From Rhodobacterales bacterium 32-67-9 (lineage in GTDB: Bacteria > Pseudomonadota > Alphaproteobacteria > Rhodobacterales > Rhodobacteraceae): a stretch of DNA of 64,000 nt. Shown here piece by piece: positions 57,201 through 64,000 of the stretch. Under the pieces are notes generated by a model. It saw only the letters and a program-made list of their open reading frames with translations, was not told where the DNA came from and ran no database searches. Position numbers and translations under genes: made by a program. Position 1 is the first letter of the stretch. Every line of letters starts with the position of its first letter. The stretch lies in the NCBI GenBank assembly GCA_002280515.1, contig NCEA01000008.1:43866-107865 (forward strand), written 5' to 3'.

Positions 57201-58058
57201 GCCGCGCACGCGACCTATCCGCTGAAATGCATGCTGACACCGGCGGTGCGGGGCAATGCGGGCTGCTACCGGCCGTTCACGGTGAAGGCGCCGGAAGGCT
57301 CGATCCTTAACCCGGCCTATCCGGCATCGGTAAACCTCAGGACCCGAACCGGCTGGTATATCGCGCCGAACATCTTCCGCGCCCTGGCCAAGGCCGCGCC
57401 GGACAAGGTGCAATCCTTCACCGGACTGGCGGTCGCCGCCAACATCTACGGACAGGACCGCAACGGACAGTTCTATTCCGACATGCTCTTCTGCGGCGGT
57501 GGCCAGGGCGGGGCCGACCGCAAGGATGGGCATTCCTCGCTCCTGTGGCCGACTTCGGCCGCCAACACATCGGTTGAGTTGATGGAAAGCCGGGTGCCGG
57601 TGCTGGTGATCGAAAAGGCCTTCCTTGCCGACAGCGGCGGCGCCGGCAAGTGCCGTGGCGGCCTTGGCCAGGTGGTCCGGTTCCGCAAACGTGACGAGGA
57701 CGGGCTGGAAATGCTGGTCTCGGTCTATCCCGAAGGCGTCGACAACCCGATACCCGGCCTCTTCGGCGGTGAGGCGGGAGGTGGCGCGCGCGGGCTGGTG
57801 CAAAGCGCCGACGGACGGCTTCTGCGCGATTGCGGCACCGGGGCGCTTGTCTCGCTCTATACGACGGATCAGGTCGTGGAGCTGGTCCTCGGCGGGGGCG
57901 CGGGTTTTGGCTGCCCGGACGAGCGCGATCCCGAAGCGGTTGCCCGCGACCTCACCCGGGGTTACGTGACGCCCGATCACGTTCAGCGCCACTATTGCAA
58001 TACCGCCGTCCCTGCGGGAACACCGGCGGAACCGGAACCAACCACGGTGTGGGCCTAG
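54204..58058 (+). CDS. Fused HyuA-HyuB hydantoinase/5-oxoprolinase-type enzyme
   Basis: 1284-residue ATP-dependent amide-ring hydrolase. HyuA half: residues 1-700, phosphate motif GFDIGGTFTDFVLYD (10-24), then HGTTLVTNAMIERKG, SGPAGGG, FDMGGTTAKA, AGSDPGPACYG. HyuB half: from about 710 (AVARIQSDPIGLEIMWSRL) with the LAHSPRAMP, ITNDPW, GHVSDIGG, FDGAPPQ and GVRGG-type segments. Most bacteria encode A and B separately; the one-chain form resembles eukaryotic 5-oxoprolinase (about 1288 residues). Cytosolic, Mg-ATP-dependent. Substrate (oxoproline, hydantoin, N-methylhydantoin or similar) unknown. Weak AAAGGA upstream; dppA follows after 52 nt. Confidence 0.9.
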   Translation: MTTSEPRWRVGFDIGGTFTDFVLYDRETASVTLHKSLTTPHDPSEAALKGLGEILSMRGITHADLSEIIHGTTLVTNAMIERKGAPVGLITTRGFRDILEMGTEQRYDIYDLFVAFPDPIVSRDLRLEVDERVTAAGKVVIPLDEAAVLAAAKALVAQGCEAVAIVFMHSYANTTHERRAAEIVRKAFPRLAVSISSDVVAEMGEFQRTVTTCANAYVQPLTHRYLTKLEKALTAQGFAGPLRLMHSAGGLVSLETARDFPIRLLESGPAGGGLATALFAKEAGLKDVISFDMGGTTAKACMIEDGRAEVAPMMEAARVHRFTKGSGLPIKAPVIEMIEIGAGGGSIAAIDEVGLLKVGPHSAGSDPGPACYGLGGREPTVTDANLVLGYYDPGFFLGGRMTLDLAAARTAIERVAAPLGLTVEQAALGIHKVVVESMASAARVHLVERGKDPRDYAMVGFGGAGPAHAVDVARVMGVRSVLIPPASGAASALGFLAAPLSFEDVRSLRVGLAPGFDAASVNTLLRTLEEEGLRHLQRAGTRRADAIVERSADMRLVGQMHDISVPLPGNDLGEADLPAIRAAFVRAYSARYAEPFEGARFEAVNFRVRVAGPTPKLALTGAAGGGDTAAKIKGHRQCWFEEGEFRTAVYDRYALQSGDRIQGPAIIEERESTTVIGPSDSVAIDDSLNLCVTLGAIRAAEALVTAEMSRTDAVARIQSDPIGLEIMWSRLVNVVEEMWLTVCRTAFSLVIAEAQDFACELLDKDGETLAHSPRAMPVFNLTLPRAVKALLEIYPAETLKPGDVLITNDPWLCAGHLFDIAIVTPAFRDGRLVGLMGTVGHVSDIGGTKDSLHAREIYEEGLQIPPMKLFDAGVPNETLISLIRQNVRNGEQVLGDVFSFVAANKLGAERLRAFMHDYGMHDLGALAEVVQGLSEKAMRDAIRALPDGDYRSTITNNPLGETITYPVLVKVEGDSITVDFDGAPPQLPQGGLNATLNYTAAHATYPLKCMLTPAVRGNAGCYRPFTVKAPEGSILNPAYPASVNLRTRTGWYIAPNIFRALAKAAPDKVQSFTGLAVAANIYGQDRNGQFYSDMLFCGGGQGGADRKDGHSSLLWPTSAANTSVELMESRVPVLVIEKAFLADSGGAGKCRGGLGQVVRFRKRDEDGLEMLVSVYPEGVDNPIPGLFGGEAGGGARGLVQSADGRLLRDCGTGALVSLYTTDQVVELVLGGGAGFGCPDERDPEAVARDLTRGYVTPDHVQRHYCNTAVPAGTPAEPEPTTVWA

Positions 58059-58110
58059 GCCCGCGCCGGCCAATAATGACAAACGAAGATATCCAGCGAG
58101 GAGTAATCAC

Positions 58111-59685
58111 ATGACAACCAGCACACAGTTCACCATCTCCCGGCGCGGGCTTCTGGCCATGGCAGGGGCGGGACTTGCCGCGACGAGTTTCCCGAACCGC
58201 CTTTTCGCGCAGTCGGGCAGCAACATTCTGATCATCGCCTCGGGGCAGGATATCCCGAACTTCGACCCGCATACCGCGACGGGCTATTCCGCCTCGTTTT
58301 TCATGCGCAACATCTACGATCCGCTGGTGCGCGTCGCCGGCAACCCGCCAGAGCCGGTGCCTGCGCTCGCCGAAAGCTGGACGATGAGCGCCGATGGCCT
58401 GACCTATACGTTCAAGCTGAATGCCGGGGCGAAGTTCCACAGCGGCAACCCGGTCACGGCCGACGACGTGGTCTATTCCTTCGGCCGCGCGCTGGCGCTG
58501 GCCAAGGGGAATTCCTGGATGATCCGCGGCATCGTCACGCCCGAAGGCGTCACTGCCGTCGATGCGGGCACGGTCGAGTTCAAGCTGGCGACGCCCTTTG
58601 CCGCCTTCCTTCAGGTGCTGCCGTGGATCTTCGTGGTCGAGAAGTCCGCGGTCGAGGCCAATCTTGGCGCCGATCAGGGCGAAGGCTGGCTGATGACGAA
58701 CACCGCCGGCTCCGGCCCCTTTCAGGTCGTGCGGTTCGAGGTTGGCACTCTCTACCACCTTGCCCGCGTGGCCGATGCCTGGCAGCCGGGCGGCGGCAAC
58801 CTCGACGGCGTGATCTGGCAGATCGTGCGCGAGACGGCGACCCAGCGGCTGATGCTGCAACGGGGCGAGGCGCATATCGCCGTGGACCTCACATCGGAGG
58901 ACATGGATGCGCTGAAAGACGCGCCGGGCGTGGTGCGGGTGATCGAGCCCGAATACCGCACCTTCTCGATCAAGATGAACACCGAGAAGGGGCCGCTTGC
59001 CGACGTCAACCTGCGCAAGGCGATTTCCTACGTTACCAACTACCAGTCGATCCTCGACGCGGCGGGTTATGCCGACCTGATGACCGGCCCCCTGCCGAAC
59101 GGCATCCTCGGCTTCAACCCGGATCTGGAGGTCTACCGGACCGATCTGGAGAAGGCCAAGGAATACATGGCCAAGACCGACAAGCCCGAGGGTGGTTTCA
59201 CGCTGAAGATGGTCCATGTCTCGGGGCTGGAACAGCAGCGGCGCTGGGCGCTGATCATGCTCGACAGCCTCAAGCAGTTGAACATCGACCTTGAAATCCA
59301 GCCGCTGAAATGGCCGGACATGGTTGCCGCCTGCCAGTCGCCGGAAACCTTCCCCGACCTCTTCCCGGTCTACCAGACCGCCAACTACGGTGACCCGGAC
59401 AACATCGCCTTCGCGGCCTATCATTCGTCGCGCAATGGCGGCTGGCAGAACGCGGTCTACCACAACCCCGAAGTCGACGCCCTGATCGAGGCCGGCCGTG
59501 CCGAGATCGACCCGGCGAAGCGGGTGGAGATCTACGGCGAGTTCCAGAAGAAGGTGGTCGCGGATGCGCCCGATATCTTCGGCCTCCTGGAACGCCGCAA
59601 GCTCGGGATGCGGGACAGCGTGAAGGATTACCACTTCACGCCCGTGGCCTCGAACGCGATCGAGGCCTGGCCGCTCTCGCTCTGA
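58111..59685 (+). CDS. ABC transporter substrate-binding protein, DppA/OppA family, Tat-exported
   Basis: 524-residue family 5 extracellular binding protein for peptides, nickel or small amides. The N-terminus has a twin-Arg signal: SRRGLLAMAGAGLAATSF at residues 10-27. Family motif YDPLVRVAGNPPEPVPALAESW near residues 70-91, and PNGILGFNPDLEVYRTD. Tat export implies folding or cofactor loading before secretion, unusual for this family, which mostly uses Sec. First gene of dppABCDF, GAGGAG upstream. Confidence 0.92.
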   Translation: MTTSTQFTISRRGLLAMAGAGLAATSFPNRLFAQSGSNILIIASGQDIPNFDPHTATGYSASFFMRNIYDPLVRVAGNPPEPVPALAESWTMSADGLTYTFKLNAGAKFHSGNPVTADDVVYSFGRALALAKGNSWMIRGIVTPEGVTAVDAGTVEFKLATPFAAFLQVLPWIFVVEKSAVEANLGADQGEGWLMTNTAGSGPFQVVRFEVGTLYHLARVADAWQPGGGNLDGVIWQIVRETATQRLMLQRGEAHIAVDLTSEDMDALKDAPGVVRVIEPEYRTFSIKMNTEKGPLADVNLRKAISYVTNYQSILDAAGYADLMTGPLPNGILGFNPDLEVYRTDLEKAKEYMAKTDKPEGGFTLKMVHVSGLEQQRRWALIMLDSLKQLNIDLEIQPLKWPDMVAACQSPETFPDLFPVYQTANYGDPDNIAFAAYHSSRNGGWQNAVYHNPEVDALIEAGRAEIDPAKRVEIYGEFQKKVVADAPDIFGLLERRKLGMRDSVKDYHFTPVASNAIEAWPLSL

Positions 59686-59751
59686 GCGGCCGGAATGGGC
59701 CGGACGCAATGCTCCCTGCGTCCGGCCGTTCTTTGAGGGAAAGCGCCTGAC

Positions 59752-60759
59752 ATGCTCTACTTCATCCTGCGGCGGATCGTCCTGCTTGTCCCGGTGGTGA
59801 TCGGGCTGACGGTGATCATGTTCGCCATCGCGCGCCTTCTGCCGGGCGATCCGGTCGCGCTGGCGGCGGGGCCGAACGCGACGCAAGGTGAGATCGAGGC
59901 GCTAGCGCACGAGTTCGGATTGGACCGGCCGGTCTGGACGCAGTATTTCACTTATGTCGGCGGTCTTCTGCACGGCGATCTCGGCACCTCGCTGTTGACT
60001 CGGCGCCCGGTTGCGGCGGATATCGCCGCCTATCTGCCGGCGACGCTGGAACTGGTGATTGCCGCGATGCTGATCGCCGTCGCCATCGGCATTCCGCTGG
60101 GCCTTGCCACCGCCGTGTGGCGCAACCGCTGGCCGGACTACCTGAGCCAGGTGGTCGCCATCGGCGCGATCTCCATGCCGCGGTTCTTCCTTGGCCTTCT
60201 CTTGCAACTCTGTTTCGCGATGTGGCTGATGTGGCTACCGCTCGGTGGGCGATTGCCGATCATCGTCATTCCGCCACCGAGCGTCACCGGGTTTCTGACA
60301 ATCGACACGCTGATCGCTGGCGACATGCATGCCTTTTCCATGGCGATGCGCCACCTTGCCATGCCAGCCATCGCCATGTCGCTGTCGCCCCTGGCCACGA
60401 TCATGCGGATGATGCGGGCCTCGACGATCGAAGTGATGAACCAGGATTACGTCACGACCGCGCGCGCCCTCGGTTTGCCACGCGGCAAGATCATCCTGAA
60501 GTATGTCGCCCGCAACGCCATTTCGGCAACGCTCACGGTGATCGGCCTCTATTTCGGCTGGCTCCTCGGCGGCACGGTCCTTGTCGAGACGGTGTTCGAC
60601 TGGCCGGGGCTGGGGCTTTACGCGACCAAGGCGATCATCTCGCAGGACATGATGCCGGTGATCGGCGTCGCCCTTGTCATCGGCCTGCTGTTCGTCGCCG
60701 CCAATCTTGTCATCGACCTGCTCTACGGGGTCATCAACCCGAAGGTGCGCTACTCATGA
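59752..60759 (+). CDS. ABC transporter permease, DppB type
   Basis: 335-residue permease with six membrane segments. N-terminus FILRRIVLLVPVVIGLTVIMFAIARLLPGDP is diagnostic for DppB/OppB, and the EAA loop DYVTTARALGLPRGKIILKYVARN is near residues 231-254. Overlaps dppC by 4 nt (ATGA). Confidence 0.93.
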   Translation: MLYFILRRIVLLVPVVIGLTVIMFAIARLLPGDPVALAAGPNATQGEIEALAHEFGLDRPVWTQYFTYVGGLLHGDLGTSLLTRRPVAADIAAYLPATLELVIAAMLIAVAIGIPLGLATAVWRNRWPDYLSQVVAIGAISMPRFFLGLLLQLCFAMWLMWLPLGGRLPIIVIPPPSVTGFLTIDTLIAGDMHAFSMAMRHLAMPAIAMSLSPLATIMRMMRASTIEVMNQDYVTTARALGLPRGKIILKYVARNAISATLTVIGLYFGWLLGGTVLVETVFDWPGLGLYATKAIISQDMMPVIGVALVIGLLFVAANLVIDLLYGVINPKVRYS

Positions 60760-61652
60760 CCGAGACCGTGCAGACACCGCAGACCGAACCGGCGCGGCAG
60801 GGTAACGACCGGATGCGCCGCGCGTTCTTCCGGTTCCGCCAGAGCACGCTGTCGATGGTCGGCGCGGGCATGGTTGCCGTGGTCCTTTTCTTCACCGTCT
60901 TCGGGACCATGCTCGCGCCCTATCCGGACCATGTGGCGGGCGGGGTGGAGACTGCCGCGCGGTTTCAGCCGCCGTCGGCCGGGCATCCTTTCGGCACCAA
61001 TGAGCTTGGGCAGGACGTGCTGTCGCTCGTCATGGCGGGCACCACGGTCTCGGTGCTCGCCGGCTTCGGCGTTGTGCTGATCGGCTCGGTCATCGGCACG
61101 CTCGTCGGCTCGGTGGCGGGGTTCGTCGGCGGCTGGGCTGACGAGGTGCTGATGCGCCTGACCGATCTCACCTTGACAATCCCAAGCCTGATCCTCGCCA
61201 TGGCGATCGCGGCGGCCCTTGGACCCGGCTTCGCCAACATGGTGATCGCGATCTCGCTGTCGTGGTGGCCGGGGTACGCCCGACTGGTGAGGGGCGAGGT
61301 GCTGGCGGCGCGCGAAGAGGTCTACGTGACCGCTGCCCGCGCGATCGGCGCGAATCCGGCACGCATCCTCTTCCGCCACATCCTTCCCAACGTCGTCTCG
61401 CCGATCATCGTGAAGATGTCGCTCGACATGGGGTTCGCGATCCTGACGGTGGCGGGCCTTGGCTTCATCGGCATCGGGGTGCGCCCACCGACGCCGGAAT
61501 GGGGTACGCTCCTGTCGCTGTCGCGGTCCTACATGCCCGACTACTGGTGGACTGCGATGGCACCCGGCATGGCGATGTTCCTCGCGGTTTTCGGCTTCAA
61601 CCTGCTCGGCGACGGGCTGCGCGACATTCTCGACCCGAAGGCGAGGCGCTGA
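60756..61652 (+). CDS. ABC transporter permease, DppC type
   Basis: 298-residue permease. N-terminal membrane segment around residues 32-55, ABC permease core with the EAA loop EEVYVTAARAIGANPARILFRHILPN and the DppC end LNLLGDGLRDILDPKARR-like tail. One nt separates it from dppD. Confidence 0.93.
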   Translation: MTETVQTPQTEPARQGNDRMRRAFFRFRQSTLSMVGAGMVAVVLFFTVFGTMLAPYPDHVAGGVETAARFQPPSAGHPFGTNELGQDVLSLVMAGTTVSVLAGFGVVLIGSVIGTLVGSVAGFVGGWADEVLMRLTDLTLTIPSLILAMAIAAALGPGFANMVIAISLSWWPGYARLVRGEVLAAREEVYVTAARAIGANPARILFRHILPNVVSPIIVKMSLDMGFAILTVAGLGFIGIGVRPPTPEWGTLLSLSRSYMPDYWWTAMAPGMAMFLAVFGFNLLGDGLRDILDPKARR

Positions 61653-61653
61653 C

Positions 61654-62691
61654 ATGGCCGGGCCATTGCTCCGCATTCGCGATCTGCACCTGACGATGAC
61701 CAGTTTCGACGGCGCGGCGCATGTCCTGAACGGCATCGACCTGACTGTGCAGCGCGGCGAGATCTGGGGCCTTGTCGGTGAATCGGGCTGCGGCAAGTCG
61801 CTGACGGGCCTGTCGATCTCGCGCCTCGTGCCGACGCCGCCGGCGCGCTACATCAGGGGCGAGATCCGATTCGAGGGGCGCGACCTCCTGCAGCTGCCAA
61901 TGCGCGAGGTGCAGACCCTGCGCGGCAAGCGGATCGGGATGATCTTCCAGGACCCGACCACCAATCTCAACCCCGCCTACCGGATCGGCGAACAGCTTGT
62001 CGACGTGGCGCTGGCGGCGGCCAGCCACGATGCCTCGGTGCTCGACTGTCCGGCGGACGCAAGCCGGCGCGAGAAGCGCCGCGCCGCGCGGCGGCTGGCG
62101 GGCGACATGCTGGACCGCGTCGGCATCCCCAACGCCAAGGCGCGTCTTGACAACTATCCGCACGAGTTCTCGGGCGGGATGCGCCAGCGGGTGCTGATCG
62201 CCATGGCGCTGATCGGCCGGCCCGACCTGCTGATCGCCGACGAACCGACGACGGCGCTCGATGTCTCGGTGCAGGCGCAGATCCTGAAGCTCCTCAAGGG
62301 CACGGTGGCCGACCACGATATCGGCATCATACTCATCACCCACAACCTCGGCGTGGTGGCCGAGACCTGTTCGCATGTCGCGGTGATGTACGCCGGCAAT
62401 ATCGTCGAAAGCGGCCCGGTCGAAGAGGTGATCGAGCGGCCCGCCCATCCCTATACGCAGGCGCTGATGGCGGCAATCCCGACCAAGCAGTCGAAGCGCG
62501 GGACGCTCAAGGGGCTTGGCGGATCGGTTCCGAACCTCGTCTCTCCGCCGCCCGGCTGCCGTTTCGCGCCGCGCTGTCCACTCGCTGTCGCCGAATGCAC
62601 GCAGGCGCTGCCGTCGGCGGTCGAGGTCGGCACCGCGCATCACGCGGCGTGCATCCGCGTCACCGGGACGGAGGTAGCAAGCGATGTCTGA
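61654..62691 (+). CDS. ABC transporter ATPase, DppD type
   Basis: 345-residue ATPase. Walker [14 protein letters not shown] (Lys-Ser present), Q-loop [10 protein letters not shown], signature [15 protein letters not shown], Walker [15 protein letters not shown]-loop ITHNLG. The C-terminal oligopeptide extension CRFAPRCP has the four-Cys-like motif seen in DppD. Overlaps dppF by 8 nt. Confidence 0.94.
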   Translation: MAGPLLRIRDLHLTMTSFDGAAHVLNGIDLTVQRGEIWGLVGESGCGKSLTGLSISRLVPTPPARYIRGEIRFEGRDLLQLPMREVQTLRGKRIGMIFQDPTTNLNPAYRIGEQLVDVALAAASHDASVLDCPADASRREKRRAARRLAGDMLDRVGIPNAKARLDNYPHEFSGGMRQRVLIAMALIGRPDLLIADEPTTALDVSVQAQILKLLKGTVADHDIGIILITHNLGVVAETCSHVAVMYAGNIVESGPVEEVIERPAHPYTQALMAAIPTKQSKRGTLKGLGGSVPNLVSPPPGCRFAPRCPLAVAECTQALPSAVEVGTAHHAACIRVTGTEVASDV

Positions 62692-63499
62692 ACCGATCCT
62701 CCAGATCGAGAATGTCTCCAAGACCTATGGCGCGCGGCGGACGCTTTTTGGCCGCACGGCAGAGGTGCAGGCGCTGAAGGACGTGACCATCGCCGTCCAC
62801 AAGGGCGAAAGCTTCGGACTTGTCGGCGAAAGCGGGTCGGGCAAGACGACGCTGACCCGGTCGATCCTGCATCTGGAGACGCCGAGCGCCGGGCGCATCC
62901 TGTTCGAGGGGCAGGACCTTGCCCGGCTGTCACCCGCCGACCTTCGGCGGCTCAGGGCGCGGGTGCAGATCGTGTTTCAGGATCCCTATGCCTCGCTCAA
63001 TCCGCGCATGTCGGTGCGCGATATCGTGACCGAACCGATGCTGGTCCATCACGACATCCTTGGCCTCAGCCGGACCCAACGCACCGACCGCGCGGCCGAA
63101 CTTCTGTCGCTTGTCGGTCTCGGCCCGCAGCACCTTTCGCGCTATCCGCACGAATTCTCGGGCGGTCAACGCCAGCGGATCTGCATCGCGCGTGCGCTCG
63201 CCTCGGGGCCGGAACTTCTCCTGCTGGACGAGCCGACTTCGGCGCTCGACGTGTCGGTACAGGCGCAAGTCCTCAATCTGCTCTGCGAGCTTCAGGACCG
63301 GCTCGGGCTGACCTATGTCTTCATCAGCCATGACCTCGCGGTGGTGCGCTATCTCTGCAACCGCGTGGCGCTGATCTACCGCGGTGAACTGGTGGAGGAG
63401 GGGGCGACCGACGCGATCTTCGACGCCCCGAAAAGCGCCTATGCCCGGATGCTGATCGGGGCGATGCCGGAAGCGAGGGTGCGCCGCGAGGTCTCGTGA
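62684..63499 (+). CDS. ABC transporter ATPase, DppF type
   Basis: 271-residue ATPase completing the importer. Walker A GESGSGKTTLTRSIL, Q-loop FQDPYASLNPRMSV, signature FSGGQRQRICIARAL, Walker B LLLDEPTSALDVS, H-loop ISHDLAVVRYL. It is about 50 residues shorter than many DppF proteins because it lacks the C-terminal oligopeptide extension, which in the pair is carried by DppD. Confidence 0.93.
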   Translation: MSEPILQIENVSKTYGARRTLFGRTAEVQALKDVTIAVHKGESFGLVGESGSGKTTLTRSILHLETPSAGRILFEGQDLARLSPADLRRLRARVQIVFQDPYASLNPRMSVRDIVTEPMLVHHDILGLSRTQRTDRAAELLSLVGLGPQHLSRYPHEFSGGQRQRICIARALASGPELLLLDEPTSALDVSVQAQVLNLLCELQDRLGLTYVFISHDLAVVRYLCNRVALIYRGELVEEGATDAIFDAPKSAYARMLIGAMPEARVRREVS

Positions 63500-63628
63500 A
63501 CGGAGCGGCTGAGGGTCGGGATCATGCCTGCCATTCCCCGAGCCATTGAAATTGACTGCCGACGAAACTCGGCTGTGGTAGAGTTAGGAGCAGGTTCTTC
63601 GGGGCCGTACCTGCCTGCCCGCGTCGGA

Positions 63629-63877
63629 ATGGAAGAGTCCGAATTCGTTGCGAATACCCTCGAGCGGAAAATTCGCCGCGGCCGCTTCGCCAACGGCGAT
63701 CAGCTTGACAGCGAAGGCGGACTGATGCGGCGCTTTTCCGTCAGCAGCAATACCGTCCGGCGCGGGCTGGAGATGCTCGCGGGGCAGGGTCTGTTCACGA
63801 CGCGGGCCGGCATAGGTTCCTTCGTGACCTATGACGGAACGACGATCGACAGCAATCTCGGCCGAACCGGATGCTGA
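63629..63877 (+). CDS. GntR-type regulator reduced to its DNA-binding domain
   Basis: 82 residues from the ATG MEESEFV. The winged helix-turn-helix of a GntR protein is complete (LERKIRRGRFANGDQL, LMRRFSVSSNTVRRGLEMLAGQGLF, RAGIGSFVTYD). The chain then ends at TGC TGA just where the ligand-binding domain would begin. A start further upstream (63524) is open but lacks homology. The sequence after the stop shows no continuation in any frame, so this is a truncated, possibly defunct regulator. The 3-prime 120 bp of the window hold no other recognisable gene. Confidence 0.7.
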   Translation: MEESEFVANTLERKIRRGRFANGDQLDSEGGLMRRFSVSSNTVRRGLEMLAGQGLFTTRAGIGSFVTYDGTTIDSNLGRTGC

Positions 63878-64000
63878 CTGATCTGCACCTCGTCCCGGCG
63901 AGGATCGTGTCCCACGGCGTGGTGTAGCTGGCCATGAAGATCGCCGCCATTTCGGGCGCGGGCCTGCTTGATCAGCGCGCCACGACGGGCAGGCTGATGA

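Noticed and set aside
57952-59886. 644-residue minus-strand reading opposite dppA
   Set aside because: Antisense shadow of the binding-protein gene in high-GC DNA, with composition typical of a wrong frame.
63878-64000. Possible end of a minus-strand gene at the right edge
   Set aside because: About 8 residues before a stop at roughly 63976; too short to assign.
1-64000. CRISPR arrays, tRNA or rRNA genes, prophage and insertion sequences
   Set aside because: No regularly spaced repeats, clover-leaf sequences with CCA-type ends, or transposase/integrase genes were recognised on reading both strands.

Overview
The window reads as one contiguous stretch of a high-GC alphaproteobacterial chromosome, most likely a member of the Rhodobacteraceae. 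The basis is the blocks mltA-Tim44-fxsA-secB, dnaQ-coaE-aroE-maf, hemJ-rho-mnmE-mnmG-rsmG-parA-parB and rph-rdgB-ridA-hemW, the grpE/hrcA pair, and protein sequences that look like that family. No rRNA, tRNA, prophage, insertion sequence or CRISPR array was recognised. Coding density is very high and many neighbouring genes overlap by 1-8 nt (ATGA/TGATG junctions).

Layout. 1-2.95 kb: envelope and housekeeping genes (mltA fragment, Tim44-like, fxsA, secB, idi). 3.0-10.8 kb: an accessory catabolic and transport locus. It holds an AtuA-like protein (DUF1446) with a DUF4387 partner and a TctCBA tripartite importer, divergent from a TctDE-type two-component system that is followed by an orphan periplasmic binding protein. 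10.9-17.1 kb: tamA-tamB and a YihY-type membrane protein. 17.2-20.0 kb: a di-haem peroxidase facing a secreted FG-GAP (CRTAC1-type) protein. 20.0-27.5 kb: a xylose locus with a ROK regulator and divergent xylF-xylH-xylG-xylB-xylA, in which xylA has lost an essential internal segment and its frame. 27.7-28.4 kb: a lone polyprenyl-phosphate sugar transferase. 28.4-38.9 kb: the chromosome-origin neighbourhood. Here dnaQ-coaE-aroE-maf run left and hemJ-rho-mnmE-mnmG-rsmG-parA-parB run right from a 423-bp non-coding gap. The gap holds DnaA-box-like 9-mers and an AT-rich pyrimidine tract and is my oriC candidate. Two perfect parS palindromes lie inside mnmG and rsmG, next to parAB. 38.9-52 kb: housekeeping genes (DUF454, hemW, ridA-like, rdgB, rph, hrcA, grpE, mutS, maeB, msrA, argG) and a low-complexity secreted protein. 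52.1-63.9 kb: a second accessory island with an M20 amidohydrolase, an IclR regulator with tandem operator-like repeats, a fused HyuA-HyuB hydantoinase/oxoprolinase, a complete Dpp-type ABC importer, and a GntR regulator reduced to its DNA-binding domain.

How the parts fit. The two accessory loci each pair a regulator, an importer and a hydrolase or lyase-like enzyme for a small organic acid or amide, with substrates not identifiable from sequence alone. The xyl operon looks recently inactivated at its isomerase step while its importer and kinase stay intact. The points most worth checking are the putative oriC, the xylA lesion, the TctDE-plus-binding-protein sensor, the IclR operators and the AtuA/DUF4387/TctCBA locus.
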